Notes under the pieces: generated by a model
Database searches by the model: none
The model's input: only the letters and a program-made list of their open reading frames with translations
Told to the model about the DNA's origin: nothing
DNA from: Williamsia muralis
Lineage (GTDB): Bacteria > Actinomycetota > Actinomycetes > Mycobacteriales > Mycobacteriaceae
Reading direction: 5' to 3'
DNA: 64,000 bases
Assembly: GCF_002735905.1 (NCBI RefSeq)
Contig: NZ_PEBD01000008.1
Coordinates: forward strand, 372,001-436,000
Made by a program: the position numbers and the translations under genes
In this document: positions 7,483 through 16,196 of the stretch, piece by piece
Layout of the letters: the number at the start of each line of letters is the position of its first letter
How positions within the stretch are numbered: position 1 is the first letter of the stretch

Positions 7483-8976
7483 TCAGACCGTTCCGAGGCC
7501 GGTGAATCCCTTGATGGTGTAATCGGCGCAGGTCTTGAGCGCCGCAGGCGAGAAGTGTTCGCGGAAGAATCCCCACCCGTGTTCTTGGGCCGGCCGAGAC
7601 CGCGATCCCAGGTAGACACGGCACTGTTTGGGCAGTCGGTCGGTGACGAAGCTCTTCGCGGGTAGCCACTCGACCCCGAACGCCGCCGACTCCTCGCGCA
7701 CCACATCCTCGGTGGCGATGTTGGCGAAACCACTGCGCTGGAACGGGAGTACGTGATGGACGCGGTGCGAGCTCAGGCCGGCAGACAGGAAGCAGTCGAT
7801 GTAACGGTTGCCGACGATCTTCAAGTCGTAGGCCTTCTCGAGCTGATCCACCGCCCAGTCGTCGGTGTCGATGTCGGGATGTTCGTGAGCGTCGGTGTCG
7901 AAGTCATGGCTGGCGACGATGAGGAATGTACTGAACCAGAGGGTTGCGACGAACTGCAGGACCCAGGCCCACACATCACCCATCGCGATGAAGATCACGA
8001 GTTCGGAGATCAACAGGGCCCTGACACCGAAGGCACCGATGAAGTGGGGCAGGCCGCCCTTCCATGACCCGTACATGTCGGCGATGCCGACCTGCCGGGT
8101 GAGTTTGCAGATCTCCAGCAGCCGCACCACCATGCCCGTCGCGGTATGACCGAACTTGTGGACGGTGTGGATGGGCACCCGGAACCACCTGGGCAGATCC
8201 ATCATGAAGGTGAAGACGTTCTTCTTGATGTCCACTTCGCTCTGCGTATGCGGATGATGAAGCAGGGCATGGCCATCCGCGGTGACAAACGACAACGCAA
8301 CATAGTTGACGTCGAACGCGCTGACAAATGCCTTTGTCAGACCCTTCTGGGGACGGTGGATCGCATAGTGTCCGTAACCGGCGATGCCGCAGCGCAGTAC
8401 CACCATGGCAACCACGAAGGCGGGCAACGGCATCCAGCTGGTGTCGAACAGCCGGAGTCCCTGTACCGCGAAGTAGGCGACCACGAGGCCGATCACCACA
8501 ACGTTGAACACCGTGTCCATCCGCTTCAGACGGGCGGCCAGCTCAGGCTCCTTGAGCCTGGCCTTGATCCGGTGGAGGAGATCGTTCTTGTCGTCGAAGC
8601 GAAAGTGCGGGGTGTCGCGCCAGCTGTCAAAGTTCTCCCTGAAGAGGAAGTCAGGGGCGTTGGCCTTCGGGTGGATGTCCTCGACGACGGCGTCACGATC
8701 CAGCGCGTACTTCTGGAGCATCCGTTCGATCTTCTCCGGATCACGGTGGTAGGAACCGATGATGGAGGTGATGTCGCGATTCTTGGTTCGTCCGATGAAG
8801 AACTCGCCGCCGGGATGCTTGGAGATCCACTCGGTCAGGTCGTAGGCGCGCCCCCGGTAGACCCAGACGTTCGCCAGCCGCGGCCCGCCGTCGGGACCGG
8901 GCATTCTGCCCAGATCATGATCCTCTGCCGGCTGGTCGAGGTCGGTTGCCTCATCCCCGACATGCGTGTCAGTCAT
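7483..8976 (-). CDS. Cytochrome b5-domain/fatty acid desaturase fusion
   Basis: About 497 residues. The N-terminal part (about 35-100) is a cytochrome b5-like fold with the haem motif HPGGEFF (His 54) and a second His in SYHRDP (about 77). The rest is a membrane-bound fatty-acid desaturase/hydroxylase domain with His-rich boxes HYAIH, HALLHHPH, SHDFDTDAHEH and HRVHH, and hydrophobic segments around 140-200 and 290-350. Fusions of this type receive electrons through the attached b5 domain and act on acyl chains, as in front-end desaturases. The ATG at 8976 is preceded by GAAGGA; longer in-frame starts are not supported. First gene of the PKS unit. Whether it desaturates the PKS starter or modifies the finished alkyl product is unknown. 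Confidence 0.85.
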   Translation of the reverse strand: MTDTHVGDEATDLDQPAEDHDLGRMPGPDGGPRLANVWVYRGRAYDLTEWISKHPGGEFFIGRTKNRDITSIIGSYHRDPEKIERMLQKYALDRDAVVEDIHPKANAPDFLFRENFDSWRDTPHFRFDDKNDLLHRIKARLKEPELAARLKRMDTVFNVVVIGLVVAYFAVQGLRLFDTSWMPLPAFVVAMVVLRCGIAGYGHYAIHRPQKGLTKAFVSAFDVNYVALSFVTADGHALLHHPHTQSEVDIKKNVFTFMMDLPRWFRVPIHTVHKFGHTATGMVVRLLEICKLTRQVGIADMYGSWKGGLPHFIGAFGVRALLISELVIFIAMGDVWAWVLQFVATLWFSTFLIVASHDFDTDAHEHPDIDTDDWAVDQLEKAYDLKIVGNRYIDCFLSAGLSSHRVHHVLPFQRSGFANIATEDVVREESAAFGVEWLPAKSFVTDRLPKQCRVYLGSRSRPAQEHGWGFFREHFSPAALKTCADYTIKGFTGLGTV

Positions 8977-8988
8977 GCGCTGTCCTTC

Positions 8989-9015
8989 GTGTGTCACACC
9001 GTTCGCTGGGAACGG
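8989..9015. promoter_or_regulatory. Two adjacent palindromes upstream of the desaturase-PKS operon
   Basis: GTGTG-T-CACAC (8989-8999) touches CCGTTC-GCTGG-GAACGG (8999-9015). Both are perfect in their arms. They begin 12 bases upstream of the desaturase start and lie in the 159-base spacer shared with the divergent lipoprotein gene. Placement suits an operator for a regulator not encoded in the immediate cluster. Function not shown. Confidence 0.4.
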
Positions 9016-9135
9016 CTTCTGCCTCGGTTGCGGATAGGAGGCAGTGCCATGCCGGAATGTTCCCGAGCCGCTCACCGACGTGAATTCAAATGACCGACTT
9101 CCGGGGTCGCCGGCAGTCCACTAGCGTCCGTCACC

Positions 9136-9927
9136 ATGCCGAATCAACCCAGCCCAGCGCGGACCGTCCGTTCGCGAACCACCCTCGTCGCGGCCGCCGC
9201 CGCCCTGTCGCTTTCCACCGTGTTGCTCACCGCATGCGGAGGTGGGTCGAACTCCGATCCCACTACCACACAGTCGATTCCGCCCGTTCTGGAGAGTTCA
9301 CGGGAGGCCCCACCGTCGGTGGCGGTGTCCGATCCCGCCGCGGTGGTCGAGCAGAGTTCTCAGACGACACGAATGATGAACTCGGTACACATCGTGCTCG
9401 ATGTCAGCGATTCGATCGACAGTCTGCCGATCCAGAATCTGACCGGCGACGTGACCAGCCGACCCGCTGTCGCAGCGCAGGGTGACGGCGAGTTCCGGAT
9501 CAACAACAACCTGTCGCAGTCGGAGTTCATCGTCTCCGAGGGCAACCTCTACACGAAGGGTGACGGCGGCAGCGAGTACACGAACATGGGACCGGCGAAC
9601 CGTATCTACGACCCCGCGGTGATCCTCGACAAAGACCTCGGATTGGCGAATGTGATTGCCAAGGTGCAGGATCCGACCTCTGCCGGCACCGAGGAGATCA
9701 ACGGCGTCAAGGCCATCAAGGTGGAGGGCACCATTGCCAGCGCCGAACTCAAGCCGATCCTCCCCGAGATCGACAAGACACAACCCACGCTGCCGATCAC
9801 CCTGTGGATCGCCGCCGAGGCGCCGTACAACCTCGTCCAAGCGACCATCACCGTCGACGACGGGAAGGTGGACATCATCACCTCTGATTGGCAGAAGCCG
9901 TTCACCATCGCCAGCCCACAGCAGTGA
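9136..9927 (+). CDS. LppX/LprA/LprF/LprG family lipoprotein
   Basis: 263-residue exported lipoprotein. A basic N terminus and hydrophobic stretch run to lipobox LLTAC (Cys 34), followed by a Gly/Ser linker and a domain of about 210 residues with the family pattern: an early segment THIVLDV-like (VHIVLDVSD), GDGEFRINNNL, FIVSEGNLYTK, and a conserved DLGLANVIAKVQDP stretch. Known members carry acylated lipids (lipoglycans, phthiocerol lipids, triacylglycerol) across the periplasm. In M. tuberculosis lprG pairs with the MFS pump P55; here the partner, 11 bases downstream, is an Rv1747-like ABC exporter, so family membership is certain but orthology to one particular member is not. No clear ribosome binding site precedes the ATG. 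Confidence 0.88.
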   Translation: MPNQPSPARTVRSRTTLVAAAAALSLSTVLLTACGGGSNSDPTTTQSIPPVLESSREAPPSVAVSDPAAVVEQSSQTTRMMNSVHIVLDVSDSIDSLPIQNLTGDVTSRPAVAAQGDGEFRINNNLSQSEFIVSEGNLYTKGDGGSEYTNMGPANRIYDPAVILDKDLGLANVIAKVQDPTSAGTEEINGVKAIKVEGTIASAELKPILPEIDKTQPTLPITLWIAAEAPYNLVQATITVDDGKVDIITSDWQKPFTIASPQQ

Positions 9928-9938
9928 CGAGTGGTGAG

Positions 9939-12233
9939 ATGACCGCGCCCACAAGGACCGATCTGCAAGTGTGGGTCGACGGTGTACCCCGGTCGGTACG
10001 GCCGGCCCCGCAGCTGGCCATCGGCCGGATACCCGAATGCGACATCACCGTCGACCACCCGCTCATCTCGCGGCGCCACGCGATGGTCAGCTGGCAGGGC
10101 GGCTGGGTGGTGACCGACGAGGGCAGCACCAACGGCCTCTACCTCGACGGCCGGCGTGTGCAATCGGTGCCGGTGGGCCGTGGGCAACAGATTCGCCTCG
10201 GTGACCCCCACAACGGCCCGCTCCTCCAGATCCGGGTGGTCGAGACCATCGCACCGACGAATATGCCTCACCTGCAGGCCGTTGCGCAGAACCAGTCGCC
10301 GCCACCGCAGCGCGAGGCCATGGACATCGCCCGTGGTTCCACGGTCCGGATCGGGCGCACACCCGACAACGACATCGTGGTCAGCGATGTGCTCGCCTCG
10401 CGTCGTCACGCCCAGATGATCAGCGGACCACAGGGGCTGCTGATCGAAGACCTACGCAGTGTCAACGGCACCTACGTCAACGGTCGCCGCGTGATGCGAC
10501 ACCAGCTGTCCGACGGCGACGTGGTGACCATCGGCAACAGCGACTTCGTGGTCACGGACGGCAAACTCGTCCGCGGGCAGGACCAGTCGGTGGTCGCCGG
10601 CGGTGTCCACGTCAGCTCGGTCAGCCTCACGGTCGACCGGAAGCAACTCGTCAGCGACATCGAGTTCAGCGCTGCGCCAGGTACTCTCACCGCGATCATC
10701 GGGCCGTCGGGCGCCGGGAAGTCCACCGTCTCCCGAATAGTGTCCGGTGCCGGACATCCCACCGCCGGCCAGGTCACCTTCGAAGGTCGGAGCGTCCACG
10801 AGGAGTACGAGGCCCTGCGAACGCGCATCGGCATGGTCCCGCAGGACGACGTGCTGCACGGACGACTGACCCTGCGCCAGGCCCTGCGCTACGCCGCGCA
10901 GTTGCGATTGCCGCCTGACATGTCCCGTGCCGACCGCGACGCGGTGATCGACGGGGTGCTCGCCGAGTTGCAACTGACCGAGCACACCGGCACCCGCATC
11001 GACAAATTGTCAGGGGGACAACGTAAACGGGCATCGGTGGCGATGGAACTGCTGACGGGCCCGGCGCTTCTCATCCTCGACGAACCCACCTCCGGCCTCG
11101 ACCCGGCGCTCGACCGCCAGGTGATGCAGACCCTGCGCCGACTCGCCGACGCCGGCCGGGTTGTCATCGTGGTCACCCACTCCGTGGCGCATCTGTCGAT
11201 CTGCGATCAGGTCCTGCTGTTGGCCCCCGGCGGTAAGACTGCATTCTGTGGTCCGCCGGAGTCGGTGAATGCCGCCATGGGGACCGGTGATTGGGCAGAG
11301 ATTTTCGCGTACGTCGCGGCGCGACCCGATGAGGCCGCGACCCGCTACCGGTCGACGGCGCTGCGCCGCCGACCACCGCAACCCCCATCGCCATCGGCGC
11401 CGCGGCCACGACCCCGTCAGACCAGCGCGTTGCGCCAGGTCAGTACGATCGCCCGTCGTCAGATACGCCTGATCTTCGCCGACAGAGGCTATCTGATGTT
11501 CCTGATCTTGCTTCCCGTTGTCTTGGGGGCACTCACCCTGGTGATCCCGGGGTCGGCAGGTTTCGGACTGAACGCTCCCGGCACCACCGAGACACTTCAG
11601 ATCCTGGTGGTCCTGTCGATCGGCGCGACATTCATGGGTTCGGCGCTCACGGTGCGCGACCTCGTCGGCGAGCGGTCCATTTTCGAGCGCGAACGTGCCG
11701 TCGGCCTGCGACCAGGTGCGTACCTCAGCGCCAAGGTGATCGTGTTCGCCTTCGCCGCGATCGCACAGACAGTGATCATGCTGGTGATCACCTATGCCGG
11801 CCGGGGCACACCGGGCAAGGGTGTATACCTGCCCGGCGCAATCGAACTCGGCATCGACCTCGCGCTGCTCACCTGTATCGGTGCGCTCATCGGCCTGGCG
11901 ATCTCGGCGACGGTCCGCACCCCGGAACAGACGATGCCGCCGCTTGTGGTGGTGGTGATGGTGCAGCTGGTGTTCTGCGGCGGGCTCTTCGCCCTCCACG
12001 GCCGGATGGGCCTCGAGCAACTTGCCTGGCTCGTCCCTGCCCGGTGGGGTTATGCCGCAGCGGCGTCCACCGTGGAAGTCCAGTGGACCACCCCTGGTGC
12101 CGCCACCGAGGACGAACCGATGTGGAAACACGATGTCGCGACTCTTGGCCTGAGTTATGGCGTGCTCGGGGTCATCGCGCTGCTGCTTCTGGGGTTCATC
12201 TACAGCCGTTTGCGACTCAAACGATCCGCATGA
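9939..12233 (+). CDS. FHA-domain ABC transporter (Rv1747-like)
   Basis: 764 residues. Two forkhead-associated domains come first (about 10-95 and 120-205), each with the phosphothreonine-binding pattern G-R-x-P, SRRHA, GSTNG or SVNGTYVNG. Then an ATPase domain with Walker A GPSGAGKST, signature LSGGQRKRASVA and Walker B LLILDEPTSGLDPA, a Pro-rich linker, and an ABC-2 type membrane domain of six segments from about residue 510. Rv1747 of M. tuberculosis has this same order, is phosphorylated by PknF on the linker and has been linked to export of lipo-oligosaccharides or PIMs. The ATG at 9939, preceded by GTGAG, leaves an 11-base gap after the lipoprotein gene, so the pair likely forms a lipid export unit under Ser/Thr kinase control. 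Confidence 0.93.
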   Translation: MTAPTRTDLQVWVDGVPRSVRPAPQLAIGRIPECDITVDHPLISRRHAMVSWQGGWVVTDEGSTNGLYLDGRRVQSVPVGRGQQIRLGDPHNGPLLQIRVVETIAPTNMPHLQAVAQNQSPPPQREAMDIARGSTVRIGRTPDNDIVVSDVLASRRHAQMISGPQGLLIEDLRSVNGTYVNGRRVMRHQLSDGDVVTIGNSDFVVTDGKLVRGQDQSVVAGGVHVSSVSLTVDRKQLVSDIEFSAAPGTLTAIIGPSGAGKSTVSRIVSGAGHPTAGQVTFEGRSVHEEYEALRTRIGMVPQDDVLHGRLTLRQALRYAAQLRLPPDMSRADRDAVIDGVLAELQLTEHTGTRIDKLSGGQRKRASVAMELLTGPALLILDEPTSGLDPALDRQVMQTLRRLADAGRVVIVVTHSVAHLSICDQVLLLAPGGKTAFCGPPESVNAAMGTGDWAEIFAYVAARPDEAATRYRSTALRRRPPQPPSPSAPRPRPRQTSALRQVSTIARRQIRLIFADRGYLMFLILLPVVLGALTLVIPGSAGFGLNAPGTTETLQILVVLSIGATFMGSALTVRDLVGERSIFERERAVGLRPGAYLSAKVIVFAFAAIAQTVIMLVITYAGRGTPGKGVYLPGAIELGIDLALLTCIGALIGLAISATVRTPEQTMPPLVVVVMVQLVFCGGLFALHGRMGLEQLAWLVPARWGYAAAASTVEVQWTTPGAATEDEPMWKHDVATLGLSYGVLGVIALLLLGFIYSRLRLKRSA

Positions 12234-12333
12234 AACCTCGACTCAGGGCTCCGAGATGCGGTCGCGATAGGGTGCAGAAAGCCGTGGTCCAGAGGTGGGT
12301 CCGCGAATCGCAGACGATTGGTGGGGGTTGTCC

Positions 12334-12774
12334 ATGGGAGTTGTCCGACACAGTTCCGAGGTGAAGGCGACGCGAGAACGAGCCTTTGCCTATGTCAACG
12401 ACCACCGGCACGTCCCGGATTGGATGTTCGGTGTCAAGAAGTTCGAACCGGTGTCGGAGACGATCTATGGGCTCGGAGCCACGTTCGACGTGGTGATGAA
12501 CGTCGGCCCGAAGGCTCTCAAGGCCACCCTCGAGGTCACCGAGTTCGTCGAGAACGAGATGGTCCGCCTCGAATCGGTCAAAGGCTTCTCCGCCGCGACG
12601 GTGTGGCGCTTCGAGGACACCGCGACCGGCACCGACGTCAACGTCGAGATGTCGTATGACCTCCCCGGAGGCATTGCCGGCCGCGCACTGGGGGCAGTGA
12701 TCGAACCTGTCGTGGGACAGGCTGTGCGCCACACCGATTCGGCGCTGAAGGCACAGCTGGACAAGCCCGCCTGA
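12334..12774 (+). CDS. SRPBCC (polyketide cyclase/START-like) family protein
   Basis: 146 residues forming one helix-grip domain: an N-terminal strand VRHSSEVKATRERAFAYVNDH, then the DVVMNVGP and VEMSYDLPGG strands and a long C-terminal helix ending HTDSALKAQLDKPA. Such domains bind hydrophobic ligands in a cavity. There are no residues that fix a substrate. Genes of this type are abundant in mycobacteria and relatives. It follows the FHA-ABC transporter after 100 bases on the same strand, and a bidirectional hairpin spans its stop codon, separating it from leuS on the other strand. Confidence 0.8.
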   Translation: MGVVRHSSEVKATRERAFAYVNDHRHVPDWMFGVKKFEPVSETIYGLGATFDVVMNVGPKALKATLEVTEFVENEMVRLESVKGFSAATVWRFEDTATGTDVNVEMSYDLPGGIAGRALGAVIEPVVGQAVRHTDSALKAQLDKPA

Positions 12775-12785
12775 CAAAGGCGGGC
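12765..12785. terminator. Hairpin between convergent SRPBCC gene and leuS
   Basis: GCCCGCC (12765-12771), loop of 7, GGCGGGC (12779-12785). The left arm overlaps the last codons and stop of the SRPBCC gene. leuS ends on the opposite strand at 12809, so one hairpin can serve both. Confidence 0.6.
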
Positions 12786-12808
12786 CTGTCGCCGTGGTCC
12801 TCTTCAGC

Positions 12809-15661
12809 TCAAGGAATGATGTTGACCATTCGGCCGGGCACCACGATCACCTTGCGCGGCTCGCCGTCGAGCAACGGCGCGATCTTCTCATCCGCCAAAG
12901 CCGTTGCCCGCAGAGTGGCCTCGTCTGCGTCGGCGGCCACCGTCATCCGGCTGCGGACCTTGCCCTTGACCTGGATCGGGATCTCGATGGTGTCCTCGAC
13001 CAGCCACTGCGGGTCCGGGGTCGGGAACGGCCCGTGCGCCAGCGATCCCGTGCCGCCCAGCCTGCCCCACAGCTCTTCGGCGATGTGCGGCGCGACCGGT
13101 GCGAGCATCAACACCAACGGTGATACCGCCTCTCGCGGAGCACCTTTCGGATACTGCTTGGTGAGGTGATTGGTGAGCTCGATCAGCTTGGCCACCGCGG
13201 TGTTGTCGCGCAGGTTCGCGTAGTCCTCCCGAACGCCCTCGATGGTCTTGTTGAGCAGACGATTGGTGTCGTCAGCCAGCGGTTCTTCGGTGACCCGCAT
13301 GTCGCCGGTCGCCTCGTCGACCACCAGACGCCACGCCCTCTGGAGGAATCGCTGGGCGCCCACCACGTCTTTGGTCGCCCAGGCGCGGGAGGTGTCGAGC
13401 GGACCCATCGACATCTCGTAAACACGCAGGGTGTCGGCGCCGTACTCGCGGCAGATGTCATCGGGCGCAACGGAGTTCTTGAGCGACTTGCCCATCTTTC
13501 CGTACTCGCGGTTGACTTCCTGCCCCTGGTAGAGGAACTTGCCACCTTCTTCGGTGACCTCTTCGGCCGGGACGTAGATGCCCCGCGAATCGGTGAACGC
13601 GTACGCCTGGATCATTCCCTGGTTGTAGAGACGGCGATACGGTTCTGCCGAGGTGACGTGTCCGAGGTCGAACAGCACCTTGTGCCAGAAGCGCGAGTAC
13701 AGCAAGTGCAGCACGGCGTGCTCCACGCCGCCGACGTAGAGGTCGAGGCCACCGGGGTCCTGCGGTCCGTGCAACTCAGGACGCGGGCCCATCCAATAGG
13801 CCTCGTTCTCCTTGGCGCACAACTCTTCCGAGTTCTCCGGATCGATGTAGCGCAACTGATACCAGGAGCTGCCCGCCCACTGCGGCATCACGTTGGTGTC
13901 GCGCGTGTAGTTCTTGAGACCATCGCCGAGATCGAGTTCGACATGCACCCAGTCGGTGGCCTTGGCCAGCGGCGGCGACGGCTCACTGTCAGCGTCGTCG
14001 GGGTCGAAAGAGACTGGCGCATAATCGATCACGTCGGGCAGCTCGACCGGCAACATCGAAACCGGGATCGAATGCGGCGCGCCGTTCTCGTCGTAGACGA
14101 TGGGGAAGGGCTCGCCCCAGTAGCGTTGCCGGGCGAACAGCCAATCGCGCAGTTTGTACTGGATCGTCCCGCTGCCGGCACCATCTGACTCGAGCCGCTC
14201 GATGATCGCGGCCTTGGCGTCCTCTACCGACATCCCGTCGAGGAATCCGGAGTTCACCAGCGTTCCGTCACCCGTGTAGGCCTGCTCGGCGACACCTTGT
14301 TCCGAACCGATCACCTCGATGATCTCCAGACCGAACGACGTCGCGAACTCGTGGTCGCGGGGGTCGTGTGCCGGCACCGCCATGATGGCACCGGTGCCGT
14401 AACCGATGAGCACATAGTCGGCGATGAAGATCGGGATCTGTTGTCCGTTGACCGGATTCGTCGCGTAGCTGCCGGTGAAGACACCGGTCTTCTCTTTGTT
14501 CTCCTGGCGCTCCAGGTCCGATTTGGCCGCGATGGTCTCCCGGTACTTCGCGACCGCGGCAGCGGGAGTCGGGGCACCGAAGGTCCACAGCGAGTTGACG
14601 TCTGCAGGCCAGGCAGCAGTGGTGAGCTCGTCGACCAGCTTGTGTTCCGGCGCGAGCACCATGTACGTGGCGCCGAAAAGCGTGTCGGGCCGGGTCGTGA
14701 ACACCTCGATCTCGTGATCGGTACCGGGCACACCGAACGACACCTGGGCACCGCGCGAACGGCCGATCCAGTTGCGCTGCATGGTCTTGACCTTCTCGGG
14801 CCAGTCCAGCAGCTCGAGGTCGTCGAGGAGGCGGTCGCTGTAGGCGGTGATGCGCATCATCCACTGCCGCAGGCGTTTACGGAAGACCGGGAAATTGCCG
14901 CGGTCGCTGCGGCCGTCCGCGGTGACCTCTTCGTTGGCCAGCACGGTTCCCAGCCCGGGGCACCAGTTGACGAGTGAATCGCTCTGATAGACCAGCCGGT
15001 ACTCGTCGATCACGTCGTTGCGGGCGGTCTGGTCCAGCTCCGACCAGGTCCGGCCGTCCGCCAGGGTGCGGGCGCCCGATTCCAGCTCGGCGATCAGTTC
15101 GGGGATACGCCGCGCCTTACCCTTCTCTGCGTCGTACCAGGCGTCGTAGATCTGCAAGAAGATCCACTGCGTCCAGTGATAGAACTCGACGTCGGTGGTG
15201 GCCACACGGCGCCGCTCGTCGTGACCGAGGCCCAGCCGGCGGATCTGCTCGAGGTATCGCTCGATGTTGGCCTCGGTGGTGGTGCGCGGATGCGTGCCGG
15301 TCTGCACGGCGTACTGCTCTGCGGGCAACCCGAACGAGTCGAAGCCCATCGTGTGCAGGACGTTGAAGCCGTTCATCCGGTGATAGCGCGCGTACACGTC
15401 GGTCGCGATGAAGCCCAGCGGGTGGCCGACGTGCAGCCCCGAGCCCGACGGGTACGGGAACATGTCCTGGACGAACAGCTTGGCATCCGGTCCGCTGAAC
15501 GACGAGAGGTCGCCTGCCAGTTCACCGGTCGGATTGGGGGCCTCGAAGGTGCGGCCTTCGGTCCAATTCCGCTGCCAGCGCTCCTCGATCTGCCCGGCCA
15601 GTTCCGCGGTATAGCGGTGCTGCAGGGTGTCGTCAGGGCCAGGGGTCGTCGAACCAGTCAC
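12809..15661 (-). CDS. leuS: Leucyl-tRNA synthetase
   Basis: Class I aminoacyl-tRNA synthetase charging tRNA-Leu. 950 residues, normal for the bacterial enzyme. It shows the HIGH-type motif in [13 protein letters not shown], a large editing (CP1) domain with the [18 protein letters not shown] threonine-rich motif, and the KMSKS-type loop as [10 protein letters not shown]. The GTG at 15661 is chosen over an in-frame ATG at 15724, which would add 21 unconserved residues and leave almost no room for the promoter of the divergent SdpI-like gene. In M. tuberculosis leuS (Rv0041) is on the other side of the origin. Confidence 0.97.
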   Translation of the reverse strand: MTGSTTPGPDDTLQHRYTAELAGQIEERWQRNWTEGRTFEAPNPTGELAGDLSSFSGPDAKLFVQDMFPYPSGSGLHVGHPLGFIATDVYARYHRMNGFNVLHTMGFDSFGLPAEQYAVQTGTHPRTTTEANIERYLEQIRRLGLGHDERRRVATTDVEFYHWTQWIFLQIYDAWYDAEKGKARRIPELIAELESGARTLADGRTWSELDQTARNDVIDEYRLVYQSDSLVNWCPGLGTVLANEEVTADGRSDRGNFPVFRKRLRQWMMRITAYSDRLLDDLELLDWPEKVKTMQRNWIGRSRGAQVSFGVPGTDHEIEVFTTRPDTLFGATYMVLAPEHKLVDELTTAAWPADVNSLWTFGAPTPAAAVAKYRETIAAKSDLERQENKEKTGVFTGSYATNPVNGQQIPIFIADYVLIGYGTGAIMAVPAHDPRDHEFATSFGLEIIEVIGSEQGVAEQAYTGDGTLVNSGFLDGMSVEDAKAAIIERLESDGAGSGTIQYKLRDWLFARQRYWGEPFPIVYDENGAPHSIPVSMLPVELPDVIDYAPVSFDPDDADSEPSPPLAKATDWVHVELDLGDGLKNYTRDTNVMPQWAGSSWYQLRYIDPENSEELCAKENEAYWMGPRPELHGPQDPGGLDLYVGGVEHAVLHLLYSRFWHKVLFDLGHVTSAEPYRRLYNQGMIQAYAFTDSRGIYVPAEEVTEEGGKFLYQGQEVNREYGKMGKSLKNSVAPDDICREYGADTLRVYEMSMGPLDTSRAWATKDVVGAQRFLQRAWRLVVDEATGDMRVTEEPLADDTNRLLNKTIEGVREDYANLRDNTAVAKLIELTNHLTKQYPKGAPREAVSPLVLMLAPVAPHIAEELWGRLGGTGSLAHGPFPTPDPQWLVEDTIEIPIQVKGKVRSRMTVAADADEATLRATALADEKIAPLLDGEPRKVIVVPGRMVNIIP

Positions 15662-15744
15662 TTGACCAGCGTAAAGCGTTGCTCGCAGCCGCCGTACGCA
15701 GGCCTTCCGACGGGCGATTTGCACAGCAATCGTATGGTGGTGGG

Positions 15745-16158
15745 GTGACCATCGCCGCCTTCATCCTCGCCGTTATCACGCTGGTGCTGGCGCTGATCTT
15801 CCTCACGGTGGGTGCCCTCGGCACCACTCGCAAGCTGCCTCGCAACCGGTGGTTCGGTGTCCGGTCGGCAGAGACCATGCGCAATGACGACGCGTTCGTC
15901 GTCGCCAACCGCGTGGCCGGCCCGGGGTTGATCTGCGCCGGAGCCATCCTCGCGATGGGTGCCATCCTCGCCTTCGCCCTCGGTGGCGGAGCCGGTGTCA
16001 TCCTCGCGTTCGCCGCGATCGTGGTCGGTGTTGTCATCGCCGGCGTCATCGGGTCATTCGGCATCCGCGCGGCGACCGCCGTCGAAGAGCCCGCGTCGGA
16101 CTGTGGCCAGAGCGGTGGCTGCGCCAGCTGCTCACTGCAGAAGGTGTGCACCAACTAG
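15745..16158 (+). CDS. SdpI family membrane protein with a C-terminal cysteine cluster
   Basis: 137 residues with a GTG start at 15745. A first membrane segment (about 1-25) is followed by the SdpI-family signature [18 protein letters not shown], then two or three closely packed segments (about 52-110) and a hydrophilic tail. In Bacillus, SdpI is an immunity/signalling protein for the SDP toxin; actinobacterial homologues of this short form have no known toxin partner and none is seen nearby. The tail contains four cysteines spaced C-x6-C-x2-C-x5-C within [16 protein letters not shown], which looks like a metal or redox site and is not part of the SdpI core. Divergent from leuS. Confidence 0.78.
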   Translation: MTIAAFILAVITLVLALIFLTVGALGTTRKLPRNRWFGVRSAETMRNDDAFVVANRVAGPGLICAGAILAMGAILAFALGGGAGVILAFAAIVVGVVIAGVIGSFGIRAATAVEEPASDCGQSGGCASCSLQKVCTN

Positions 16159-16196
16159 CCACCCGCCGGGAACTGTCAGCAGCGACGCTGCCCAGG

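Noticed and set aside
6016-7665. 549-codon plus-strand open frame opposite the PKS and exporter genes
   Set aside because: It is the antisense shadow of two clear genes in GC-rich DNA, with His/Asp/Gly-rich composition and no domain pattern.
8999-9115. GGGAAC on the minus strand upstream of the desaturase as an ECF -35 element
   Set aside because: No CGTC or GTT lies at 16-18 bases from it.
9888-9938. Longer N terminus for the FHA-ABC transporter
   Set aside because: It would overlap the lipoprotein gene by 40 bases and has no ribosome binding site; ATG 9939 is supported by the GTGAG before it.
11010-12131. 373-codon minus-strand open frame opposite the FHA-ABC transporter
   Set aside because: Shadow frame; composition (His/Arg/Glu/Gly) typical of antisense reading in high-GC genes.
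13166-14188. 340-codon plus-strand open frame inside leuS
   Set aside because: Antisense to conserved leucyl-tRNA synthetase motifs.
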